NCBI RefSeq assembly: GCF_007748195.1
Contig: NZ_CP037920.1
Location: 310,001-374,000 of the forward strand
DNA length: 64,000 nt
Direction of reading: 5' to 3'
DNA from: Gimesia aquarii
GTDB taxonomy: Bacteria; Planctomycetota; Planctomycetia; Planctomycetales; Planctomycetaceae
Numbering within the stretch: the first letter of the stretch is position 1; each line of letters begins with the position of its first letter. The notes under the pieces are model-generated. The model worked only from the letters and a program-made list of their open reading frames with translations, had not been told where the DNA came from and did not search any database. Position numbers and translations under genes: made by a program. Below are positions 1 through 7,688 of this stretch, piece after piece.

Positions 1-1
1 A

Positions 2-145
2 GCCCGCGACCAGATGTTGACACTACCAAAAGAGATGCGGCGGCATCTCTGCAAAAAGTGCCAGTCAAAAGTGAAAGAGATGCAAACAATGATTGAGCAG
101 ACATTGCTGCGGTTATCTGAAATCGAAGAGGGACCAAAAAAATGA
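2..145 (+). CDS. C-terminal end of a hypothetical protein (5' truncated by window)
   Basis: An open frame enters from the left edge and ends at a TGA at 143-145, giving 47 residues. The visible part is very charged and contains a CKKC pair followed by a predicted amphipathic helix rich in Met, Gln and Leu. Nothing here identifies a family. The next gene starts 43 bp downstream behind a strong ribosome-binding site, so the two could be co-transcribed. Both lie beside tRNA-derived repeats, so they may belong to an integrated element. The coding status rests only on the open frame and the neighbour. Confidence 0.4.
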   Translation, partial: ARDQMLTLPKEMRRHLCKKCQSKVKEMQTMIEQTLLRLSEIEEGPKK

Positions 146-188
146 TCGCTCAAACTCCCAATCCCTGAACTGAAGGAGGTGGCTGCCA

Positions 189-398
189 ATGGCCGAACAG
201 ATTAACAAGTCCGATAAAAAGTGTCCGATAAATCATAAAAATCCGCGTCGTGGAGATCCTTGTCCGAAAAAACTGTGCACGGGAAAACTGAGCAGCTACT
301 CACAATCACGTACGGAAAACGGCAGGATTTACTTTCTTTCCTGCGCTCGCTGTAATTTCAAACCCAAAAATAATAAAGAATTCAAAAAAATCGGATAA
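189..398 (+). CDS. small cysteine-containing (zinc-ribbon-like) hypothetical protein
   Basis: This encodes 69 residues and is very basic. Its start is supported by a near-perfect Shine-Dalgarno sequence (AAGGAGGT) 7 bp upstream of the ATG. Five cysteines occur, at about residues 12, 25, 30, 52 and 55; the last two form a CxxC knuckle. This spacing is compatible with a small zinc ribbon, and the basic tail with nucleic-acid binding. No known family was recognised and no catalytic motif is seen. The position next to tRNA-Leu-derived repeats suggests an accessory or mobile-element gene. Metal binding is inferred from cysteine spacing only. Confidence 0.6.
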   Translation: MAEQINKSDKKCPINHKNPRRGDPCPKKLCTGKLSSYSQSRTENGRIYFLSCARCNFKPKNNKEFKKIG

Positions 399-468
399 TT
401 ATTTTTTGCTTAAATCTGGTAGGACGATGTAGCCAAATCAATCTGGTACGACCCATCCCCCCGATAGC

Positions 469-509
469 TCCGTCGTGCCGGATCCATTCTGGGAATCCAG
501 CACGATGGA
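469..509. repeat. large imperfect stem-loop
   Basis: Two arms of about 15 nt (469-483 and 495-509) pair with one C/A mismatch and one G/T wobble, around an 11-nt loop. The core is TCGTGC paired with GCACGA. It lies 70 bp downstream of the small cysteine-rich gene. No T-run follows, so it is not a standard intrinsic terminator. It could be a structured RNA, a processed 3' end or a mobile-element end. Confidence 0.5.
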
Positions 510-612
510 TTAAAGCTGTTCAAATTCGAACGGACAACCGTTGTTTAAACAGGATATGAATATAGCCAATTGTATATAGGTATGTTCATCCAGATTATGC
601 CGAATGACTAGC

Positions 613-634
613 TTGAGGAATGAGTAGACGCGAT
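613..634 (+). pseudogene. degenerate tRNA-Leu D-arm-like remnant
   Basis: This 22-nt stretch matches the D-arm of typical bacterial tRNA-Leu genes at about 16 positions, by comparison with remembered consensus; the shared core is GTAGACGCG. In an intact gene the anticodon stem would follow directly, but here 51 unrelated bases separate it from the anticodon arm at 686. No matching 5' acceptor strand is visible. It may be the broken front half of a tRNA gene or a decayed extra copy. Confidence 0.3.
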
Positions 635-685
635 CCAAATCAAATCTACTGATTGTCCGAATTTATGTGAATTTGGGTCATGTGA

Positions 686-743
686 CTAGATTCAGGTTCT
701 AGTGTCCTTAACGGACGTGGAGGTTCGAATCCTCTCTTGGGTA
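686..743 (+). pseudogene. 3' part of tRNA-Leu(CAG), probable attachment-site copy 1
   Basis: The segment contains a complete anticodon stem-loop (CTAGA, loop TTCAGGT, TCTAG; anticodon CAG), a long class II variable arm, a T-arm with TTCGAAT in its loop and the 3' acceptor strand ending GGGTA. The D-arm and 5' acceptor strand are not directly upstream, so it cannot fold into a whole tRNA. Positions 689-743 recur exactly at 2674-2728. Copies of a tRNA 3' end are the usual footprint of tyrosine-recombinase integration. Confidence 0.75.
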
Positions 744-855
744 TTTTGATATCAAACGACTTACCTCAACAAGACAGCTACCCCTCTAAGAATCTCTCGA
801 TCAGCGACCAAAACGCGAACAGAGTAGTAGTTGCATGACATTTGAAGGTGATGAG

Positions 856-1719
856 ATGATTTTTAGAGTCTTATTATCTAATGTTTTTGAGTATGCAGCG
901 AAGATATCAACACCAATTGGCGTGTTGGCATTCGCGATTGCTGCATGGCTTACATGGCAGATTGTAAAAGGTAAGCAGGAAGAGCGTAAACTCAAAGCAT
1001 CTCCTGAAGAAAAACGATCTCAGCTAGTAGACGAACTCTTAACTCGTTATAAGATTACGGGCGAAGATTTGAGTGGTGCGCAAAGATTTAAGCTGATTCG
1101 CGAAGAAATGCAAAAACGCTTTGCATACAGGGTGTTGAGCTTGGTTATCCTTGCAATCACTTTTGTTGTTTGCTTATTCATTGCTAGTGAGTATAGTAGT
1201 AAATTACATCAACCTTCAAAAAATAGTAGTGTTGATCACAGCAAGGACATACCTAAAATCAATAAGGTCGAACCTCATACGTCTGTGAATGTAGATTCAC
1301 CTCAAAATCCTCCTCCTGCTCCCAATACTTATCCCAATGCACCATCTCGAGAAAATAAACTGTCAAAGGATCAGGTCACTGAGCCGCCGAAAGGTCCTAA
1401 ACAGGAAACTGGAACAATAAAGATTAAGAATCTTACAGATCGCCCTTTGGATGTCTATTTATGGCCCCACATTTATGAAACTGGAGACCCTAAGATTCTT
1501 GAGCAATGGTCCTTTCATCCCAACATCAAATCACAGGAAGAAAAACCGTTCAACTATCTTGTCGGTGGCTACTATTACGTGGTTATCCGAGATGCCAGTG
1601 CAGAGAAAGACTTCTATATCGGATGGAAAGATTTTTTATGGAAGAAATCTCGAACTATGACGGTCTCACAGAATCTTTTTCGCAATATTGACGTGACATC
1701 CGCTGTGGAAATTGATTGA
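856..1719 (+). CDS. hypothetical two-TM membrane protein with long extracytoplasmic domain
   Basis: The ATG at 856 is preferred to the in-frame ATG at 835, because GAAGGTG lies 6 bp before it; the product is 287 residues. The predicted layout is one transmembrane helix near residues 14-36, a charged cytoplasmic segment of about 60 residues, and a second helix near 98-118. A Pro/Asn/Ser-rich linker follows, then a globular C-terminal domain of about 100 residues with many aromatic residues. No family was recognised. It converges on the secreted-protein gene, 27 bp away, and both lie between the tRNA-Leu repeats, so they look like the cargo of a small island. An envelope role is inferred only from topology. 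Confidence 0.6.
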   Translation: MIFRVLLSNVFEYAAKISTPIGVLAFAIAAWLTWQIVKGKQEERKLKASPEEKRSQLVDELLTRYKITGEDLSGAQRFKLIREEMQKRFAYRVLSLVILAITFVVCLFIASEYSSKLHQPSKNSSVDHSKDIPKINKVEPHTSVNVDSPQNPPPAPNTYPNAPSRENKLSKDQVTEPPKGPKQETGTIKIKNLTDRPLDVYLWPHIYETGDPKILEQWSFHPNIKSQEEKPFNYLVGGYYYVVIRDASAEKDFYIGWKDFLWKKSRTMTVSQNLFRNIDVTSAVEID

Positions 1720-1746
1720 TGATCGCAATGCTTTTTTATGTGAAAG

Positions 1747-2280
1747 CTACGCTTTTTTAGGTGCAGGTTGCAGTACAATCTTCTTTTTTGATGGAACAGA
1801 AAAGCGGCCGATTTCCTTAGATGAGCCATCACCCAATTTTAGAATTACTGCATATGTTCCGTGCTTTGATGGTAGTAGCCAGCGTTTTTTATCATTCGGC
1901 GCCAGAAACATTGGATATGAAGTAGGTGAATGTTTTAGCCACTTTGTTTCGGCAAAATCATAGACCCAAATCTCCATGATAGTCTTTTCAATGTTTTCAA
2001 TCTCGAAAATGAATTCTATGTCATTTAATGGGATCCATCCTTTGACAGTTCCCTTGTTGGTTTCCGCTTGAAATAATGCCCAGTCAGGTCGTGAGTCGAC
2101 TATTGTCAGAATTGTTCCTCGTGCGAGTTTTTCAATTCCTTGTGATAATATTTTCGGATTCTCATTGATTGTAATTGCTAAAACGTTGATTTTTGAAGTT
2201 GGAGGTTTCTGTGCGTGTGATAGTGAGCTGCAGAGTAGTGTGCAACAAATGATCGCTGATGTTTTTTGCAAAATATTCAT
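1747..2280 (-). CDS. secreted hypothetical protein, possible SH3-like domain
   Basis: This encodes 177 residues beginning with a clear Sec signal peptide: basic start, hydrophobic core, and a likely cut after the SHAQ region near residue 24. Residues 25-90 could be a bacterial SH3-like fold: an 'L..G' turn (LARGTILTIVD), a WALF strand, and KGWIPLND resembling the closing strand of SH3_3 domains. The remainder is unassigned and ends in a basic Lys/Pro tail. It is convergent with the two-TM protein and inside the same tRNA-bounded segment. The SH3 assignment is by eye and tentative. Confidence 0.6.
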   Translation of the reverse strand: MNILQKTSAIICCTLLCSSLSHAQKPPTSKINVLAITINENPKILSQGIEKLARGTILTIVDSRPDWALFQAETNKGTVKGWIPLNDIEFIFEIENIEKTIMEIWVYDFAETKWLKHSPTSYPMFLAPNDKKRWLLPSKHGTYAVILKLGDGSSKEIGRFSVPSKKKIVLQPAPKKA

Positions 2281-2673
2281 GTGATCGTTTATTTGTGTAA
2301 ATTATAATATGGGAATAAGTAAACACTACGGTACATAAAATATATTACAGCTATAAAGAAAGAGGTGTCAGTTTGTGCCCTATTCTACCATGAAGTCAGC
2401 AATCTATCACCTGATCGTAAATAAAACTCGGTTAAAATTACAGGAAAATCGCTGGCTAGGCGGCTCTTTTCCTACAAACCAATGAATACTCGGCAGACCA
2501 GACATCGGGCAACAACTTCTCAAGCCGGTTGATTGGCTGAGTTGGCAGCTTCTGTAAGATATCTCCCAGCTATATAAACGGACCGATGCCATAATGGCGC
2601 TTGCAACTGGTAGTCATGCTGAACAGCATACGAGATCGATATACCGATTGGACTCTTGGACAACACTCGCGGT

Positions 2674-2728
2674 GATTCAGGTTCTAGTGTCCTTAACGGA
2701 CGTGGAGGTTCGAATCCTCTCTTGGGTA
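2674..2728 (+). pseudogene. 3' part of tRNA-Leu(CAG), probable attachment-site copy 2
   Basis: This 55-bp segment is identical to 689-743 and covers the anticodon loop, the 3' anticodon strand, variable arm, T-arm and 3' acceptor strand. The 5' anticodon strand (CTAGA) of copy 1 is absent here, so identity starts at the anticodon loop. Similarity continues about 20 bp past the tRNA end with a few mismatches. That pattern fits a recombination crossover inside the tRNA gene. No integrase gene lies between the copies. Confidence 0.75.
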
Positions 2729-3232
2729 GTTTGATATTAAAGGACTTAGGGTTATTAAGCTCTAAGTATTTTTTTGCTCCAGTACAGGCGGCAACAGTGG
2801 GGTGTGCTTTGTATTGCTTTACCATTTAACTCTATAAGTTCCCAAAATCACGCCCCATAACAATTTCTGATTACATTTTCATTGACCGAAAAAATGTTTT
2901 AATTTCACGTAAGACAAAAAAGGCTCACTTTTCTACGAAATACGAATGTAGATCATTTTAGTAGTTGTTAACGAAAACAAACGCGAAAGTGAATACCGTA
3001 CGTGACCTGAGAACTCAAACATTTTCTTGAAATCGTGCTTAGATGAGAGAGAATTTTCCAGATCAGCCTGACACAAAATTTCAGTCTCTAAAGATTAATG
3101 AGGGAAGTCAAAATTTGTCTATGGGCTATCGGCGCCAAAAGAAGCTACAATGAAAACTTAAATCAAATCTAATACCCATCATGATTTAGATGATGATAAA
3201 TTAAGTAGAGGTGAAAATACTGGGCCATTGTA
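2729..3232. other. AT-rich region without a recognisable gene
   Basis: About 500 bp between the second tRNA-Leu fragment and the broken sigma-factor fragment. The only longer open frame is antisense to the tRNA copy, and its translation is the familiar artefact of reading a tRNA T-arm backwards. No terminator, repeat or promoter was identified. Confidence 0.5.
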
Positions 3233-3353
3233 TTGAATACTAGAGCAAGTGCATTTACATCATCGAGTTTGCTTTACCGTGTCAAACGTCATGATCAGCA
3301 GGCATGGGAGCGGATGGTTAACATCTATAGCCCATTGGTTTTCCATTGGTGCC
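3233..3353 (+). pseudogene. N-terminal fragment of an ECF RNA polymerase sigma factor
   Basis: The first ~40 codons, from a TTG at 3233, read like the start of planctomycete ECF sigma factors: a Ser/Thr-rich lead, then LLYRVKRHDQQAWERMV and a YSPLVFHWCR motif belonging to region 2.1. Similarity stops there. The frame runs on for about 25 unrelated residues to a stop at 3427, while a different protein fragment takes over in another frame from about 3354. Region 2.4 and region 4, needed for -10 and -35 recognition, are missing. It is a truncated relic rather than a working sigma factor. Confidence 0.55.
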
Positions 3354-3518
3354 GAAACGAGTCTGGATGCCCTCAACGCCATCTCTGCAGAATGGAATTC
3401 GGGAACCAGCTATCAGACGCGGATTAACAATCTTCTCACCGGAGTCGGTTCGGATTTGGTTACATTGAAAGCCAACGGTCCTGATGTCACCGATATTGAC
3501 TTACTCGACTTGAGATAA
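3354..3518 (+). pseudogene. C-terminal fragment of a planctomycete RTX/hemolysin-like repeat protein
   Basis: In the frame +1 to the sigma fragment, about 54 codons encode AEWNSGTSYQTRINNLL and following residues, ending at a TGA at 3516-3518. This segment resembles the conserved tail seen near the C-terminus of large planctomycete calcium-binding (RTX-like) surface proteins. No start codon or upstream repeat region accompanies it. Direct abutment to a sigma-factor fragment shows a deletion or recombination junction around 3350. The family call is from memory of the motif and is moderate. Confidence 0.4.
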
Positions 3519-3731
3519 TCGCACGTTCGAAACTTCCATCACATTGAACTGCCCCCTGAACGACAACAGTCACAAAACTTAGTGTTCTATTGTTTTGATG
3601 CCTGTTTTGTTCCCTCCTGTTCCGAAGACCGTAGTCGCTTTAACCATGCTTTCATCAAGAAAACGTTCTACCTAACAAAGTGACAATTTGGTTGCATCTT
3701 GACTACAGCGAGCAGCATTCGAGCTTGTCTT

Positions 3732-4856
3732 TTACCGGCTACCCGCAATCGTGCGACGAAATAATCCAAGCGATATCATGAAGAAGATGAATCCTATTAC
3801 GGCGATCATCACGAAAGATTTCCACACAATTTCCACTCCTGCTCCCCGGTAGATAATCGCTTCGGCAAAGGCAGTGAAGTGACGCGATGGTAGGAAGAAG
3901 GTAATGTTCTGCAACCATTCAGGTTGACTCTCAATTGGTGATTGGCCTCCTGACAGCATCATGATCACAAAAATTACAAGGATCACCAGCATCGAAAATT
4001 GAGCCATCGTTCTCGTGACCGTACCAAGAAAGATTCCTAGCGCGGTGGCAAAGAAGAGATAAACAGAAACCCCGGATAGAAACAGTGGAATGGAGCCCGC
4101 AATCGGAACGTTTAACAAATGGCGAATAACAACGATTAATGCAAATGATACAGCAAGTAAAATCAGAAGGCTGTTCGACCAGACTTTCGCTAAAGCGATT
4201 TCGAAAGCGCGCAGAGGCATTACCAGTAAATGCTCGATCGTGCCATGTTCTTTTTCTCGTATCAGAGCTGCGCCGGTTAAAATCATTGTTAACATTGAAA
4301 TCGGTGTCATCAATGCGACAAGTGCACCAAACCAAACAGGGTCACCATTCGGGTTGAATGCACGACGGATGGATAAATTGACCGGTAACGCGGGAGCCTG
4401 GTCATGGTCGTTGACGTAGCGACTGACCTCATGATCGATGTAGGCGCTGATATATCTCGCTCCAACTCCAGCTTGAGCCATAGCAGTTGCATCGATGTTA
4501 AGTTGAATTTCCGTTGGTCGGCCTTCAGTGACATAACGCTCGAATTTGGGGGGGATGTTCAGGACAAACATAAAACGGCTTTTGTTCATCGTTTCATCGA
4601 TTTCATCTGCTCTAATATACTCTGGTTCTTGAAAATACGGCGGAAAAAGCGTGTTAACGATTCGGCCAGAGAGTGTGGAACGGTCCTCGTCCACAATTCC
4701 CACCGACGCATTATTCACATCAACCGAACTACCGATCGCCTCTGTATAAACTCCATAAGTGAACGAATAGATCAGGAAGATCATCAGTACTTTGTCACCC
4801 GCGACCGAGCGTATCTCCTTGATACCAAGCCAGAAAATATTAGACAGTGATTGCAT
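3732..4856 (-). CDS. ABC-2 type transporter permease (YhhJ-like)
   Basis: This encodes 374 residues with the standard ABC-2 permease layout: one N-terminal helix (about 22-40), a periplasmic domain of roughly 130 residues, and about five C-terminal helices. The characteristic REKEHGTIEHLLVMPL element precedes the membrane core, and a 'PSRHFTAF' segment lies before the last helices. It should pair with the permease half fused to the ATPase encoded just upstream. Gene order membrane fusion protein, double-ATPase permease, permease matches E. coli yhiI-rbbA-yhhJ. It is the last gene of the minus-strand operon, 60 bp after the ATPase gene. The substrate is unknown; such systems export drugs or other hydrophobic compounds. 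Confidence 0.85.
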   Translation of the reverse strand: MQSLSNIFWLGIKEIRSVAGDKVLMIFLIYSFTYGVYTEAIGSSVDVNNASVGIVDEDRSTLSGRIVNTLFPPYFQEPEYIRADEIDETMNKSRFMFVLNIPPKFERYVTEGRPTEIQLNIDATAMAQAGVGARYISAYIDHEVSRYVNDHDQAPALPVNLSIRRAFNPNGDPVWFGALVALMTPISMLTMILTGAALIREKEHGTIEHLLVMPLRAFEIALAKVWSNSLLILLAVSFALIVVIRHLLNVPIAGSIPLFLSGVSVYLFFATALGIFLGTVTRTMAQFSMLVILVIFVIMMLSGGQSPIESQPEWLQNITFFLPSRHFTAFAEAIIYRGAGVEIVWKSFVMIAVIGFIFFMISLGLFRRTIAGSR

Positions 4857-4916
4857 AGTAGGATTTTTCTATATGGTCGTCGTTCGTGTTGCTTCTTGAG
4901 GCAGGAAATTAAGTCT

Positions 4917-7688
4917 TTACCTTTCCTGTTTTTTGAGTGATATGGTGGCAAGCAGCGTTAACACTGGGATAAATATCAATAGTACCAGCAGGTTGCCAGA
5001 CAATTCAGACAAGCCAAGTCCCTTGGTAAAAGCACCAACACTGGCATGCATGTAATATGTGGTGGGCCATAACAGACCCATGGTTCGGGCCGCCCCTTCT
5101 AAAGTGGAGACTGGTTGCATTAATCCGGAAAACTGAACCGTGGGCGTCATTGTTATGATTGTGGTCACAAATACGGCAGCAACTTGGCTGGTTGTAAAAG
5201 ATGAGATCACCAAGCCGATTCCTGTCGTTGTAATGATATACACGAACGCACAGACCATTAGCGTCAGAGGGCTTCCCTTGATCGGTACATGGAATACAAC
5301 GTACGACATCAAGGTCAGCAGAAAAAAACTGATCATCCCGATGATCACATAGGGCAGTTGTTTTCCCACTAGAAATTCAAGTTTCGAAGTGGGTGTGACA
5401 TAGAAGTTGGTAATTGAACCGAGCTCCTTTTCCTTAACGACGCTCACCGCCATCAGGATTGCAGGAATCAGCATCAACAACATAGGAGGCACACTGGGTA
5501 CTATGGCATAAATGCTTTCGAATGTTGGGTTATATCGGAACCGTTGCTCGATGCGAAACGGTATTGTGGTCAGTTCGGAGCGACCGGTTTCAGTAGCATG
5601 CTCATTGAGGTAGGTAGCATGAACGCCTTCTACGTATCCCTCAATAGTGGAAGCTCGTGAAGGATCTGCGCCATCGATCCAAGCTGAGACTTCCGGCTGC
5701 GACGAGCGTTTTAGGTCGAGACCAAAACTGGGAGGTATTTCAATTCCCAAGGTAATGCGATTTTCTTTGAGTTGCCTTTCGATATCGTCTTTACCGTGAA
5801 TAGGAGACTGCTCAACGAAATAGCCTGAACCGACCAATGCCTGAATGTAAGCCGTGCTCTCCGGACTTTGATCCTGATCCAAGATAGCGAACCTGACTTC
5901 ATTCACATCAGTCGAAATGCCATAACCCAAGACAAACATAAAAACAATCGAACCAATAAATGCGAACGCAAGCCGTACTGAATCTCGTCTGATTTCGAGT
6001 CCTTCGCGATAGCTGAATGCCAACATGCGTCGTATGCTAAAAAACGAGCGTTCATTATATTGGGGTACTTTATGATCCAGCGCATTGGTCACAGGATGAG
6101 TAAGATCGCTCTCCGATTGCGTTTCTTTCCCTGTGTAATCGACTGTATTTGCTTCATTCGCTTGAGTGATATATTCGATGAAGGCATCCTCAAGTGACGA
6201 TGTATTTTGGGCACGTACCAATTCAGTTGGTTCGTCATATGCCAGGACATTGCCAGCGTGCATCAACGATATGCGATCGCATCGCATGGCTTCGTTCATG
6301 AAGTGAGTTGAAATGAAGATCGTAACCAGGTGTTCCCGCGACAACTTGACCAGTAATTCCCAAAAGCTGTCGCGTGCGACCGGGTCGACGCCCGAGGTTG
6401 GCTCGTCGAGAATCAGTAATTCCGGTTCATGAATCACTGCCACCGCTAACGAAAGTCGCTGACGAACACCCAGAGGAAGTTGACTTGCCAATTGATCCAT
6501 ATACTCACTAAGTTCGAATTGCGAAACGAGCTCATCGATACGCTTCTTTTGCTTAGTTTTAGGCAAATGGAACAGTCGGGCATGCAGCCAGAGGTTTTGC
6601 GAAACGGTCAATTCACTGTATAGCGAAAAAGACTGAGACATGTAGCCAACGCGTTTTCGCATTTTGAGACTGCCCGCCTTGATCGGTTTGCCAAACAGTT
6701 CTGCATGGCCTTCGCTGGCTGGCAAGAGTCCTGTGAGCATCTTCATCGTGGTCGTCTTGCCACAACCGTTCGAACCGAGAAAGCCGAAAATTTCGCCTTG
6801 ATTGATTTTGAAACTCACATTATTGACGGCGACAAACTTTCCGAACCGTCGCGTCAGGCCAGTAGCCTCGATTGCCACAGTTTCATTGGTCGTTTTGCGC
6901 GGTGGAATCTCCAAGCGATGACCATCGCCTCGCGCTTCTGTGGGTAGTAATTGCACGAATGCTTCTTCAAGTGTGTCGGTGTTAGCCTGCTCGCGTAATT
7001 CTTGTGGTGAACCGGTCGAAAGAATTTGCCCGTTATGCATTGCAATCAATCGCTCGAACTGATCGGCCTCTTCCATATAAGCAGTCGAAACGAGCACACT
7101 CATTTCCGGACGACTATTGCGAATGTCTTCAATGAGTTTCCAGAATTGCCGTCGCGAAAGTGGATCGACGCCCGTAGTTGGTTCATCCAGCAACAATAAA
7201 TCCGGATCATGAATGAGCGCGCAGCACAGGCCAAGCTTTTGCTTCATACCACCCGAGAGCTTGCCCGCAGGCCGATCTGGAAATGGATCGAGCCCGGTTG
7301 CCTTAAGCAAATTTTCGATTCGATAGCGGCGCTCGTCCGAGGGTTGCGCAAAGAGCCGCCCAAAAAAATCAAGGTTCTCAAAAACGCTGAGTTCTGAATA
7401 AAGGTTTTTTCCTAATCCTTGTGGCATATACGCGATCTGCGGACAAACATCCTGGCGGTGTCTGCGATTGCCGATGTCGCCGCCCAAAACATGGATCTTG
7501 CCTTTTTGAATGATCTTCGCCCCGGAAATCAATCCCATTAGGGTTGACTTGCCCACACCGTCGGGACCAATCAAACCGACCATCTGACCGGGCGACAGTC
7601 GGACTGAAACATCATTGAGGGCGCAAGTTTTTTTATAATGATGTGTTACAGACTCGACCGTGACAACCGGCGAATTGGAATCGTTCAT
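4917..7688 (-). CDS. RbbA-like fusion: two ABC ATPase domains plus ABC-2 permease
   Basis: The 923-residue product has two nucleotide-binding domains followed by an ABC-2 membrane domain (about 555-920). Domain 1 has Walker A GPDGVGKST (41-49), signature LSGGMKQ (144-150) and Walker B LLLLDEP. Domain 2 has Walker A GSNGCGKTT (305-313), Walker B LLILDEP and an altered signature, LPLGVRQ (404-410), in place of LSGGQ. The length and order match E. coli RbbA (YhiH, about 911 residues). Its start overlaps the stop of the membrane-fusion gene by 4 bp (ATGA), indicating translational coupling. The altered second signature suggests one dominant catalytic site. The role is probably inner-membrane export with the neighbouring permease; a ribosome-linked role, as reported for RbbA, cannot be judged here. 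Confidence 0.85.
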   Translation of the reverse strand: MNDSNSPVVTVESVTHHYKKTCALNDVSVRLSPGQMVGLIGPDGVGKSTLMGLISGAKIIQKGKIHVLGGDIGNRRHRQDVCPQIAYMPQGLGKNLYSELSVFENLDFFGRLFAQPSDERRYRIENLLKATGLDPFPDRPAGKLSGGMKQKLGLCCALIHDPDLLLLDEPTTGVDPLSRRQFWKLIEDIRNSRPEMSVLVSTAYMEEADQFERLIAMHNGQILSTGSPQELREQANTDTLEEAFVQLLPTEARGDGHRLEIPPRKTTNETVAIEATGLTRRFGKFVAVNNVSFKINQGEIFGFLGSNGCGKTTTMKMLTGLLPASEGHAELFGKPIKAGSLKMRKRVGYMSQSFSLYSELTVSQNLWLHARLFHLPKTKQKKRIDELVSQFELSEYMDQLASQLPLGVRQRLSLAVAVIHEPELLILDEPTSGVDPVARDSFWELLVKLSREHLVTIFISTHFMNEAMRCDRISLMHAGNVLAYDEPTELVRAQNTSSLEDAFIEYITQANEANTVDYTGKETQSESDLTHPVTNALDHKVPQYNERSFFSIRRMLAFSYREGLEIRRDSVRLAFAFIGSIVFMFVLGYGISTDVNEVRFAILDQDQSPESTAYIQALVGSGYFVEQSPIHGKDDIERQLKENRITLGIEIPPSFGLDLKRSSQPEVSAWIDGADPSRASTIEGYVEGVHATYLNEHATETGRSELTTIPFRIEQRFRYNPTFESIYAIVPSVPPMLLMLIPAILMAVSVVKEKELGSITNFYVTPTSKLEFLVGKQLPYVIIGMISFFLLTLMSYVVFHVPIKGSPLTLMVCAFVYIITTTGIGLVISSFTTSQVAAVFVTTIITMTPTVQFSGLMQPVSTLEGAARTMGLLWPTTYYMHASVGAFTKGLGLSELSGNLLVLLIFIPVLTLLATISLKKQER

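Noticed and set aside
2520-2825. Minus-strand frame of 101 codons over the second tRNA copy
   Set aside because: Its middle reads RGFEPPRPL, the known artefact of translating a tRNA T-arm in reverse; no ribosome-binding site or homology.
4404-4850. 148-codon frame opposite the ABC-2 permease
   Set aside because: Shadow of the real gene on the other strand with no independent coding evidence.
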